From the NCBI GenBank assembly GCA_031425155.1, contig JANPIV010000036.1, forward strand, positions 1 to 64,000: DNA of 64,000 nt, in the 5' to 3' direction. The notes under the pieces are model-generated. The model searched no databases and was not told where the DNA came from. It was given only the letters and a program-made list of their open reading frames with translations. Each line of letters opens with the position of its first letter. The first letter of the stretch is position 1. Positions 16,007 through 24,337 of the stretch are shown in pieces. The DNA comes from M3007 sp031425155. GTDB lineage: Bacteria > Bacteroidota > Bacteroidia > Chitinophagales > Saprospiraceae. The position numbers and the translations under genes were made by a program.

Positions 16007-18988
16007 ATGCGTCTGGCAGTCGTCTTCTTCTGGAACATGGCTGCCTTTATGCATTATTTGTCTGCCCAGCCGCTCAGTCTCGCCTTTCAACGCCTGGGTC
16101 GCGAACAGGGACTTTCGCAAGGTACCTGCCCGTTTGTGTCGCGCGATAGCCGGGGTTTTGTGTGGATCGCCAGCGTGGATGGCCTCAACCGCTTCGACGG
16201 GCAGAATGTGAAAGTCTATCGGCCCAATCCGTCGAAACCCCACGGCATGGTCGGCAATATCGTGACGAGTGCCTGTTACGAAGATTCAGCGACCGGTGAT
16301 CTGTGGTTTACGACCTACAATGCCGTGCATCGCTACGTACGCGCCTACGATCATTTTGATACTTTTCAGTTAAAAAGCCCGGCGCACCAGCGGCTCGTGG
16401 AAGACTACTACGCCTTTCATTTCGACCCAGGCGGGCGGCTCTGGCTGCGGGTAGGCAGCGGCGACGAGGGCTACCTGCATTGGTTCGATATACACACCGG
16501 GCGCGACAGCATCGTGTGTCGTCTGGATGGCGCGCGCACGGCCGTTATACCGAATCAATCTGGAAATATCCGGCAATTACTATGCTCCGAATTTGATACT
16601 ACTGGTCTGGAAATCATTGATTTACAGGCAGGTTTTGCGAAGCGGATTTATTTCCGGGGAAATAATCAGACGTATAATGTACACGAGGTATATGTGGAAA
16701 ATGATACGCTGATTTGGCTGGGTTTGTCCAATGGCATCGCGGCTTTTAACCCGCAAACGGGTGTGACGCAGGTGTATAACGAGTGGGCAGGCCGTCCGGT
16801 GGGCGAGGTGTGGTCGGTGGTTCCCTACGGGAAAAACGGGCTCTTCGTGGCCACTCAAACCGATGGACTTTGGGCATTCGACCGGCATTCGCGCCGCTTC
16901 ACCCAACGCTTCGTACACGAGCCGGACAACCCTTTCAGTCTGCTCGATGACCTGACCAAAAACCTGTACCTAGACCGGCAGGACAACCTCTGGGTGGCGC
17001 ACTGGAAATACGGCCTCAGTTACGTGAACCTGCGCAAAAACAAGTTTTTCATTCCGCCAGCGGCCAAGGATAATGCCTTTTTTCAATTTCTGAAAGGTCC
17101 CGATGGCAACATTTGGTGCGGCGAGCCGGATCAAGGGTTTTTCGTTTATACGCCCGATGGCCGGTTGGTGGATACGCTGAATACTTTTTTTCCGGAAATA
17201 AAACGCCGGTTGAGCGTGGGCAACAAACTGAGTTTTCCCAACGGCGGTGTAATGGGCTTTTCAGGAAATAACCTGCTGCGCTGGAATGCTGCCCGGCGCA
17301 GGCTGGAATTTGTGCGGAAATTGCCCTATAAAATCACTGACATCTGCACGGATGCGTCCGGGAAAATCATCGTAGCGACCGCGCAGGGCGTTTTTCGGCT
17401 GATTCACGGCAGCGGCGAAAACTATTCGTTTGTTCCGCTGGCTTTGCACGCTCCCTTTCAAGTGCATAGTCTTTCGGTGATTTACTGCGACCGCCAGGGC
17501 CGTTTTTATCTATCTGAAAACATGGAACGGCTGCTGGTTTTTGAAGAAAAACCAGAGGGTCTTTTTTTAAAAAAAACCATCGAAGGCGCGGGCGGCGGTA
17601 AAGGTTTTTTTGAAAAACCGAACGGGCAGGGCCTATGGGTGGCCTGCACGGCCGGGCTGCTGAATATTGACCCCAACCTCGATGCCCGAATGCTGAACGA
17701 GAACTCCGATGGGCTGCCCGCTGCCACATACTACGGCGTAATACCCGACCAGCGCGGTTATCTTTGGCTGAGCAGCAATCAAGGTTTGCTGCGCTACGAC
17801 ACGGCCCGGCACAGCGTAAGCCGCTACCTGCCAGTGGATGGATTGTTTGGTTCCGAGTTCAATACCGGCGCGTTTTATCAGGCTGCCGACGGGAAAATAT
17901 GGGCGGGCGGTCTGGGCGGGCTGGTGATTTTTCATCCCGACAGCATTCGTAGTGTGCCTTTCGAGCCGCAGGTGCAGATTACCCAAATCCTGGCCAATGA
18001 CGTGCCGTTGGAAACAGAAAAACAGGCCGAAGTACTGGAATCGCTCGACCTGCCTTATGCCCAGAACACGCTGTCGTTCGAGTTTGTCGCCCTCGAATTC
18101 AGCAATCCGGCGGCCAACCAGTTTCAGTATCGTCTGGTCGGCTACGACGATGCCTGGGTGAAAAGTGGTACGCGTGGTTTTGCCCGCTACGCCAATCTGC
18201 CGCCCGGCCAATACACCTTCGAGGTGCTGGCCGCCAATTCCGATGGCCTGTGGTCCACGGTGCCAAAAAGCCTGCAAATTTTTATCCAAACCCCATTTTA
18301 TAAAACGTGGTGGTTTTACCTGCTTTGTGCGCTGGTGATGGGCGGACTGATTTATGGCTGGCTCTGGTATCGGCTGCAACAAGCCCTGAAAATTGAGCGG
18401 ATGCGGGTGCAAATTTCCAGCGATCTGCACGACGATGTGGGTACGCTGCTGGCGGGTCTGGCGATGCAATCGGAGGCCCTCGAACTGACCGCCCCGGAAA
18501 AAGACAAGGGCAAACTCCAACGCATCAGCGAGATCAGCCGCAACGCGATGGCGCACATGCGCGACACCGTCTGGGCCATAGATGCCCGTAAAGACAAACT
18601 CGAAAACCTGCTCGACCGGATGCGTGAACACGCCGAAGAAACCCTCACGCCCCGGGATATTCGCTTTGATATTCAAGTAGATAACTTGTCCGGGAAACAA
18701 AATCTGCCGACCCATATTCGCCAGAATCTCTACTTGATCTATAAGGAAGCGGTGACCAACGCTGCCAAACATACCAACGGCGATCTGGTCACGATCAGTC
18801 TGAAAAAATCGGGTGAGGGCTTCGAAATGCGCATTGGCGATAATGGACAGGTGGTGGAAAAATCTTACAAAACCACGGGACTTGGCACGGCCAATATGCG
18901 GATGCGGGCGGAGAAAATTGGCGGGACGCTGGAAATTGAGCGCGGGGAGGGCTTTTGGGTGGTGGTGAAGATGGGGGGATTGGGGTGA
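16007..18988 (+). CDS. Hybrid-propeller sensor histidine kinase (Reg_prop, Y_Y_Y, HisKA_3, HATPase_c)
   Basis: A 993-residue membrane kinase. The start at 16007 gives a signal peptide (MRLAVVFFWNMAAFMHYLSA, then Q); a start at 15980 is also possible, but residues encoded upstream come from an intergenic repeat. Residues about 25-680 are two-component-regulator propeller blades (SRGFVWIASVDGLNRFDG; DNLWVAHWKYGLSYV; YLWLSSNQGLLRYD). A Y_Y_Y domain (about 685-755; YRLVGYDDAW, LPPGQYTFEV) precedes one TM segment (about 765-790). The cytoplasmic part has H808 in DLHDDVGTLLAGL, an N-box near 914 (EAVTNAAKH) and GLGTANMRMRAEKIGG. The extracytoplasmic propellers sense an unknown ligand and the kinase likely phosphorylates the regulator at 14412. 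Confidence 0.92.
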   Translation: MRLAVVFFWNMAAFMHYLSAQPLSLAFQRLGREQGLSQGTCPFVSRDSRGFVWIASVDGLNRFDGQNVKVYRPNPSKPHGMVGNIVTSACYEDSATGDLWFTTYNAVHRYVRAYDHFDTFQLKSPAHQRLVEDYYAFHFDPGGRLWLRVGSGDEGYLHWFDIHTGRDSIVCRLDGARTAVIPNQSGNIRQLLCSEFDTTGLEIIDLQAGFAKRIYFRGNNQTYNVHEVYVENDTLIWLGLSNGIAAFNPQTGVTQVYNEWAGRPVGEVWSVVPYGKNGLFVATQTDGLWAFDRHSRRFTQRFVHEPDNPFSLLDDLTKNLYLDRQDNLWVAHWKYGLSYVNLRKNKFFIPPAAKDNAFFQFLKGPDGNIWCGEPDQGFFVYTPDGRLVDTLNTFFPEIKRRLSVGNKLSFPNGGVMGFSGNNLLRWNAARRRLEFVRKLPYKITDICTDASGKIIVATAQGVFRLIHGSGENYSFVPLALHAPFQVHSLSVIYCDRQGRFYLSENMERLLVFEEKPEGLFLKKTIEGAGGGKGFFEKPNGQGLWVACTAGLLNIDPNLDARMLNENSDGLPAATYYGVIPDQRGYLWLSSNQGLLRYDTARHSVSRYLPVDGLFGSEFNTGAFYQAADGKIWAGGLGGLVIFHPDSIRSVPFEPQVQITQILANDVPLETEKQAEVLESLDLPYAQNTLSFEFVALEFSNPAANQFQYRLVGYDDAWVKSGTRGFARYANLPPGQYTFEVLAANSDGLWSTVPKSLQIFIQTPFYKTWWFYLLCALVMGGLIYGWLWYRLQQALKIERMRVQISSDLHDDVGTLLAGLAMQSEALELTAPEKDKGKLQRISEISRNAMAHMRDTVWAIDARKDKLENLLDRMREHAEETLTPRDIRFDIQVDNLSGKQNLPTHIRQNLYLIYKEAVTNAAKHTNGDLVTISLKKSGEGFEMRIGDNGQVVEKSYKTTGLGTANMRMRAEKIGGTLEIERGEGFWVVVKMGGLG

Positions 18989-18993
18989 GGGTT

Positions 18994-19014
18994 TCTGCGA
19001 CAAGTTGTCGCAGA
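18994..19014 (+). terminator. Short hairpin after the histidine kinase
   Basis: TCTGCGAC and GTCGCAGA flank a 5-base loop, six bases after the stop, followed by TTTGTAAAATTT. A weak intrinsic terminator is plausible. Confidence 0.5.
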
Positions 19015-19040
19015 TTTGTAAAATTTAATAACCAATAAAA

Positions 19041-19235
19041 TACATCTATCATCTTGAAACCCCTCGTTTTAACGAGGGGCTAGAAGAATCCACTCAAAAC
19101 ATCTATCTTCTTTGCAGAACATCAGCATATTGTCACTAGATAAAGATGTGGATGCTTTGTAAAGAAGATAGATGTGGGTTGTACTGTTTCTTTATCCGCC
19201 GATTAAAAGTCGGCGGTTACAAGATGATAGATGTA
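19041..19235. repeat. Symmetric nested inverted-repeat element with two internal hairpins
   Basis: Outer arms 19041-19056 and 19220-19235 (TACATCTATCATCTTG and its complement) are perfect. Inner arms 19099-19113 and 19161-19175 (ACATCTATCTTCTTT and its complement) are perfect and similar to the outer arms. Between outer and inner arm on each side sits a short hairpin: about 19060-19079 (CCCCTCGTTTTAACGAGGGG) and 19196-19216 (CCGCCGA ... TCGGCGG). No protein is encoded. It lies in the 556-base gap between the kinase and the small membrane protein; the rest of the gap holds a nuclease relic and no other gene. Confidence 0.8.
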
Positions 19236-19303
19236 ATCTGTTCTGTTATTCTTGCTTCATTTCTTTAACGGCTTACTGAAAATATCAAACGCGACGAGAG
19301 ATA

Positions 19304-19430
19304 TTTACATTTTTCAAAAATAACGTAATTATGCGTCCACCCAATTTCTCGCGCTAATGGCGCGAGAATTTCATCAGTATAGTAAGTCTTATGAAAATTG
19401 CGCATCCGCCAAAGGTTTCCCGTAGAGAAG
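19304..19430 (-). pseudogene. Fragment of a DUF1016/YhcG-type nuclease N-terminal domain
   Basis: On the minus strand about 40 residues read FFSTGNLWRMRNFHKTYY, then TDEILAPLAREIGWTHNYVI and FEKCK. This matches the DUF1016 N-terminal (winged-helix-like) pattern NLxRMRxFYxxY ... LxxLxREIxWTHNxxIxxKC. The match stops abruptly at K near 19304, where EREFY would be expected, and the sequence upstream is unrelated, so the rest of the gene is lost. DUF1016 proteins are PD-(D/E)xK nucleases linked to mobile elements and defence islands. This is best read as a relic. Confidence 0.6.
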
Positions 19431-19544
19431 AAGCGGTGAGTTAATCTATTCCTCCAAAAACACCTATTTGTCCCCAACGGGCATTTTTCCCCATGGCACA
19501 CATTTTTCAGGGGATTGCCTTTCACTGAAACAACAGTCTCACGT

Positions 19545-19763
19545 ATGAAACGCATCATTGGTATTGTCTTGATAGTCGTCGGTGTAGTGTTTGGCGCATT
19601 GGCGCTCACCAGCCACGAAGACGATAAGACCCTGATTGACCTTGGTAAAATCGAAATAAAAACACAAGACAAATCCCCCTCGAACAACACCGCCATGTAC
19701 TACGTTATTGCCGGAATATGCATCATCGCTGGCGGCGTAATAGTGGCTGGCAAAAAACCGTAA
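19545..19763 (+). CDS. Small two-span membrane protein, DUF3185-like
   Basis: A 72-residue protein starting at 19545 (MKRIIGIVLIVVGVVFGALA). It has two hydrophobic segments (about 4-21 and 50-67) joined by a 28-residue charged loop (DDKTLIDLGKIEIKTQDK). The MKRIIGI start and two-span layout resemble DUF3185-type small membrane proteins, though I cannot confirm the family. Its stop lies four bases before the GTG of the RND adaptor, so it is probably the first gene of the efflux operon. It may be a small accessory subunit; this is an inference. Confidence 0.7.
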   Translation: MKRIIGIVLIVVGVVFGALALTSHEDDKTLIDLGKIEIKTQDKSPSNNTAMYYVIAGICIIAGGVIVAGKKP

Positions 19764-19767
19764 TCGA

Positions 19768-20853
19768 GTGAAAATCAAGAAAAAATATATTGTTTATTCC
19801 TTGCTAGTCCTCAGCCTCGGCGGTCTGGTCAGTTACCGTATTGTCAAAAATAAAAGCACGGCTCCGGCTGCGCAGACGGGGCGGCCCGCTGGTGGTGGCG
19901 GCCCATTACGGGTGGATGGAGTTGTGGTAAAACAGCAGACTTTTGTGGATTCGCTCTCCGTTAAAGGGTCGCTGGAAGCCAATGAACAAATCCAGATCAG
20001 GAGCCAGGTGGCCGGGATGGTGACGGCTATTTATTTTAAAGAAGGCGGACAAGTCCAAAAAGGGCAGGTACTACTGCAAATAGATCGTGCCGAACTCAAT
20101 GCGCAGGTATCACAGGCCCAAACCCAGGAACAACTGGCCGGGGAAAATGCCCGTAGGGCCAAACTTTTATTAGAAAAAGAAGCCATTAGTCAGGAAGAAT
20201 ACGAGACGGCGGAAGCGGAATTAAAATCGCTGCAAGCCCAGACACGACTCATTCAGGCCCAATCGGCTAAAACTACTATTCGCGCGCCATTTTCGGGTGT
20301 GATTGGCCTGCGTTCGGTTTCAGTGGGTGGTTACCTGACCCCGGAAACAATAGTGGCGAATTTAGTCAATACTAATCCCATTAAATTGACCTTTTCGGTA
20401 TCGGAACAATATGCCAATCAAGTAAAGATCAATACCCAACTTGGTTTTACCGTAGCAGGCGACGATAAAAAGTATGTCGCCAAAGTCTATGCTATTGAGC
20501 CGGGTCTGGATGCCGCAACCCGTACCCTGCAACTGCGGGCTTTGGTGGACAATCCAAAAGGTCTATTGCGGCCAGGTGCCTTTGCGAACGTACAGTTGCC
20601 GCTTAATCAAATTGATAATGCTATCCTGATTCCCACCCAGGCAATCATACCCGTGCAAAACGGTAAAAAAGTATTTGTGGCCAAAAACGGTAAAGCCAAA
20701 GAAACAATGGTCGAAACTGCAAACCGTACTACTACCGATGTACTAGTGACCTCTGGATTGCAGAATGGCGATACCGTATTGACAACCGGAATATTATCCT
20801 TGAAAAATGGTACGCCGGTGAAGGTGGATATTCCACAAGCGGTCGCACAGTAG
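19768..20853 (+). CDS. RND efflux periplasmic adaptor (membrane fusion protein)
   Basis: A 361-residue adaptor that links an inner-membrane RND pump to an outer-membrane channel. It starts with GTG; the N-terminal anchor is MKIKKKYIVYSLLVLSLGG, with no lipobox. The lipoyl/barrel-sandwich half-motifs are present (SQVAGMVTAIYFKEGGQVQK; TTIRAPFSGVIG), separated by a coiled-coil hairpin (about 110-160; AQTQEQLAGENARRAKLLLE). The beta-barrel follows (LVNTNPIKLTFSVSE; LRPGAFANVQL) and the membrane-proximal domain ends it. Length fits MexA/AcrA-type adaptors. Partner genes are the pump at 21107 and the TolC-like channel at 24338. Drug or metabolite specificity is not visible. Confidence 0.92.
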   Translation: MKIKKKYIVYSLLVLSLGGLVSYRIVKNKSTAPAAQTGRPAGGGGPLRVDGVVVKQQTFVDSLSVKGSLEANEQIQIRSQVAGMVTAIYFKEGGQVQKGQVLLQIDRAELNAQVSQAQTQEQLAGENARRAKLLLEKEAISQEEYETAEAELKSLQAQTRLIQAQSAKTTIRAPFSGVIGLRSVSVGGYLTPETIVANLVNTNPIKLTFSVSEQYANQVKINTQLGFTVAGDDKKYVAKVYAIEPGLDAATRTLQLRALVDNPKGLLRPGAFANVQLPLNQIDNAILIPTQAIIPVQNGKKVFVAKNGKAKETMVETANRTTTDVLVTSGLQNGDTVLTTGILSLKNGTPVKVDIPQAVAQ

Positions 20854-20856
20854 TTA

Positions 20857-21106
20857 TTGGTTGATTGGTTGATTAGTTAATTGGTCCCCGAAATTGCTTG
20901 GTAGTAGTATAATGTTGATAGCCAATATTTTATTAATTTAGTACCTTTCGACATTGATTAGTTATAGTCAGTCAAAGAAACTGTTGAAAATCAATAGCCT
21001 TTTGTCAAAAATCGATATTACTACGTAATGTCGAGAGGTAAGTCACATCCAGGTATTAGGCCAATAACCAATCAACTAATAAACCGATCAACTAATCAAC
21101 CAATCC
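20857..21106. repeat. Foldback element between RND adaptor and pump genes
   Basis: A 253-base intercistronic gap. Left end TTGGTTGATTGGTTGATTAG and right end with ACTAATCAACCAATCC (21091-21106) are imperfect inverted copies. An inner pair, TACCTTTCGACATT (20942-20955) and AATGTCGAGAGGTA (21027-21040), matches at 13 of 14. The right arm abuts the pump ATG at 21107, so pairing would hide its ribosome-binding region. A Bacteroidota-like promoter inside is not evident. Confidence 0.7.
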
Positions 21107-24100
21107 ATGAGCCTGTCCAGTATTTGCATCAAACGGCCCGTTTTTACCATCGTCATCAATCTGGTGCTGATGCTTTTTGGTATTATTGGCTATACTTTTC
21201 TGGGCGTACGGGAGTTTCCCTCTATTGATCCGGCCACAGTATCCGTGCGCACGAGTTATGCAGGGGCCAATCCGACCATTATTGAGTCGCAGATCACCGA
21301 GCCACTGGAAAAAGCCATTAATTCTATTGATGGCGTACGTAATATTTCATCCAGCAGTGCGCAGGGTTCCAGTAATATTACCATAGAATTTAATATCGAT
21401 AAGGACCTCGAGACGGCGGCCAATGACGTGCGCGATAAAGTATCGCAAGCCGCCAGAAGTCTGCCGCAGGATATAGATGCACCGCCCGTAGTGACCAAGG
21501 CGGATGCCGATGCGCAACCCATTATTACTTTAACGATCCAGAGTGCCACCAGAGATCAACTGCAATTGAATGACTATGCCGAAAACGTGATCGGCGAACG
21601 GCTGCAAACGATTCCGGGCGTAAGTAGCACGGGTATTTTCGGTCAGCGCAGATATGCGATGCGCCTGTGGATTGACCCCGATAAATTAGTCTCTTTCGGG
21701 CTGACGGCGGCGGATATCCGCACTGCTCTTTCTAATGAAAATGTAGAATTACCCTCCGGGAAAGTGACGGGTGCCAATACAGAATTGAACGTAAATACGA
21801 TTGGCAGTCTATCTACCGTAGATGAATTTAATCGGTTGATTATTAAAAGCGAAGGCGATAAAATTATTCGGTTTAGCGATATTGGCTTGGCTACTTTGGA
21901 GGCAGAAAATTTAGAAACCCGGCTGACCGAATCCGGCAAAACGATGGTGGCTATGTCCATTACACCGCAGCCGGGCACCAATTATCTGGAAATCAGTAAG
22001 GCTTTTTATAAAGAACTGGAAGTCCTGAAAAAAGACCTGCCGCCAGATATTCAAATAGAAGTGGCGAATGACGACACGCGATTCATCAAACAGTCGGTGA
22101 CCGAAGTAGTAGAAACCATTGGCATTTCTTTGGTGTTGGTTATTCTAATTATTTACTTGTTTTTTCGGGACTGGGCCATTGCTTTCCGGCCTTTGATTGA
22201 CATTCCGGTATCGCTGATTGCCACATTTTTTGTCATGTACCTGTTTGGATTTTCTATTAATGTACTGACGCTGCTGGCGATTGTTCTGGCGACTGGTCTG
22301 GTAGTAGATGACGGTATAGTGGTCACTGAAAATATTTATAAAAAAGTAGAGGAGGGTATGTCGCCCATTCAGGCGGCTTTAAAAGGCTCACAGGAGATAT
22401 TTTTTGCGGTGCTGTCTATTTCTATTACGCTGGCCGCCGTGTTCTTGCCGGTGGTGTTTTTAGAGGGTTTTGTCGGGCGTTTATTCCGCGAATTTGGTGT
22501 AGCCATTGCTGCTTCGGTGTTGATTTCCGCTTTTGTGTCGCTGACGCTGACGCCCATGCTGAACGCTTATCTTATTAAAGGCGGTGGACATAAAAAATCC
22601 AGATTTTATGTATGGACCGAGCCATATTTTGAAAAACTGAATACCGGATATGCGGATGCTTTGAAAGGATTTGTGCGTCGCAAATGGCTGAGTTATCCCA
22701 TTATTCTGGCCTGTTTCGGCCTGATTTACTTGTTTTATACACTGCTACCCAAAGAAACGGCTCCTTATGACGACCGTAGTTTTTTGAGTGTCAACGTAAC
22801 GGCTCCTGAGGGCTCGACCTACGCTTATACGGATCGCTTTATGCAGGAATTGACGGCATTAGTCAATGATTCTATTCCCGAAAAGAATGTCAACCTGGTG
22901 ATTACTGCTTTTGGCGGGGCCAACACCGGCCGGATGCGGATGACGCTGGTGCCGCCGGGTGAGCGGGAGCGTTCGCAGGCGGAGATTGCCAATGCCCTGA
23001 CCCGTGAAATGCGTAAATACCCCGATGCCCGGACGAACGTTTCCCAGCAACCCACTATTGCCGTCAACCGGCGGGGTGGCGCGCCGATTCAGTATATTAT
23101 TCAGGCGCCGAATTTTGAAAAATTACAAGAAAAAATACCATTATTTCTGGAAGCGGCGGGTAAAGAACCGGCTTTGTCCAATGTGGATGTCAACCTGAAA
23201 TTTAATAAGCCCGAACTAAATGTTTCTATTGATCGCGACAAGGCCGAAAGTGTGGGCGTTTCGGTCATTGATGTGGCGCAAACCCTGCAACTGGCTTTGA
23301 GTGGACAGCGGTTTGGTTATTTTAAAATGAATGGTAAACAGTATCAGGTGATTGGGCAGTTTGATACCCGCGACCGGGACGAACCACTGGATTTGGCCAA
23401 GATGTTTGTGCGCAGTAGTACGAATGAATTACTGCAATTAGATAATGTCGTGCATTTAGAAGAACAAAGCAGTCCACCGCAACTGTACCACAATAACCGC
23501 TATTTGTCGGCCACCGTATCGGCCAATCTGGCTCCCGGCCAAAGCATGGACGACGGTATTGCGGCGATGGATCGTGTGGCGGAGAATGTGCTGGACGAGC
23601 AGTTCTCTACTGATCTGGGCGGTGAATCACGTGATTTTGTGGAAAGTAGTTCTAATACCGCCTTTGCTTTTGCGCTGGCTTTACTATTAATTTACTTGAT
23701 TCTGGCAGCGCAATTTGAAAGTTTTCTAGATCCGCTGATTATCATTATTACGGTACCATTGGCCGTAGCGGGTGCCTTGCTTTCTCTGTGGTTATTTGGC
23801 CAAACCTGGAATATTTTCAGTCAGATCGGTACCATTATGTTGATTGGGCTGGTGACTAAAAATGGCATTTTAATTGTCGAATTTGCCAATCAATTAAAAG
23901 AGTCGGGCAAGCCGAAAGCGGAGGCGATTATGGAAGCTGCCGAGGCACGTCTGCGGCCTATTTTAATGACCAGTCTCGCCATTGCATTGGGTGCGTTGCC
24001 AATTGCGCTGGCGTTGGGAGCAGCAGCCACCAGCCGCGCCGGGATGGGCATCGTTGTAGTCGGCGGGACTATATTCTCGCTGGTGCTTACGTTGTTTATT

Positions 24101-24211
24101 ATTCCGGCTATTTATTCTTCCTGGTCGAGGGAACATAAACCGAATGCTGACTTGATAGAAGCGGAACGATTGGAACGGGAAGATGCACAGGCCGAATTCG
24201 CGGAGAAATAA
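21107..24211 (+). CDS. RND-family multidrug efflux pump (HAE1/AcrB type)
   Basis: A 1034-residue inner-membrane proton-driven pump. TM1 is at about 10-32 (FTIVINLVLMLFGIIGYTFL). The duplicated RND layout is clear: two sets of six membrane spans with two large periplasmic loops. The proton-relay motif is GLVVDDGIVVTEN (about 398-410, two Asp). RND family signatures include GSSNITIEFN in the first porter domain and GLVTKNGILIVEFANQLKE in the second half (TM10 Lys region). Length is standard. It should form the trimeric core of a tripartite complex with the adaptor at 19768 and the channel at 24338. Substrates are unknown. Confidence 0.95.
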   Translation: MSLSSICIKRPVFTIVINLVLMLFGIIGYTFLGVREFPSIDPATVSVRTSYAGANPTIIESQITEPLEKAINSIDGVRNISSSSAQGSSNITIEFNIDKDLETAANDVRDKVSQAARSLPQDIDAPPVVTKADADAQPIITLTIQSATRDQLQLNDYAENVIGERLQTIPGVSSTGIFGQRRYAMRLWIDPDKLVSFGLTAADIRTALSNENVELPSGKVTGANTELNVNTIGSLSTVDEFNRLIIKSEGDKIIRFSDIGLATLEAENLETRLTESGKTMVAMSITPQPGTNYLEISKAFYKELEVLKKDLPPDIQIEVANDDTRFIKQSVTEVVETIGISLVLVILIIYLFFRDWAIAFRPLIDIPVSLIATFFVMYLFGFSINVLTLLAIVLATGLVVDDGIVVTENIYKKVEEGMSPIQAALKGSQEIFFAVLSISITLAAVFLPVVFLEGFVGRLFREFGVAIAASVLISAFVSLTLTPMLNAYLIKGGGHKKSRFYVWTEPYFEKLNTGYADALKGFVRRKWLSYPIILACFGLIYLFYTLLPKETAPYDDRSFLSVNVTAPEGSTYAYTDRFMQELTALVNDSIPEKNVNLVITAFGGANTGRMRMTLVPPGERERSQAEIANALTREMRKYPDARTNVSQQPTIAVNRRGGAPIQYIIQAPNFEKLQEKIPLFLEAAGKEPALSNVDVNLKFNKPELNVSIDRDKAESVGVSVIDVAQTLQLALSGQRFGYFKMNGKQYQVIGQFDTRDRDEPLDLAKMFVRSSTNELLQLDNVVHLEEQSSPPQLYHNNRYLSATVSANLAPGQSMDDGIAAMDRVAENVLDEQFSTDLGGESRDFVESSSNTAFAFALALLLIYLILAAQFESFLDPLIIIITVPLAVAGALLSLWLFGQTWNIFSQIGTIMLIGLVTKNGILIVEFANQLKESGKPKAEAIMEAAEARLRPILMTSLAIALGALPIALALGAAATSRAGMGIVVVGGTIFSLVLTLFIIPAIYSSWSREHKPNADLIEAERLEREDAQAEFAEK

Positions 24212-24212
24212 A

Positions 24213-24250
24213 AGCCCCTGCCTATCCCTCCCCGTAAAGGGGCGGGGACT
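24213..24250. terminator. GC-rich hairpin after the pump gene
   Basis: AGCCCCTGCC (24213-24222) pairs 8 of 10 with GGCGGGGACT (24241-24250), and CCCC-GTAAA-GGGG sits inside. It is immediately after the pump stop and before the channel gene. It has no T-run, so partial termination or mRNA protection is possible. Confidence 0.4.
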
Positions 24251-24337
24251 TAATGGTAGGGTAAATTATTGATTTCATAAAAGGGCATAATAATAGCAAA
24301 AAATTGCTGCTCATGTGTGATTTTTAACCATTAAAAC

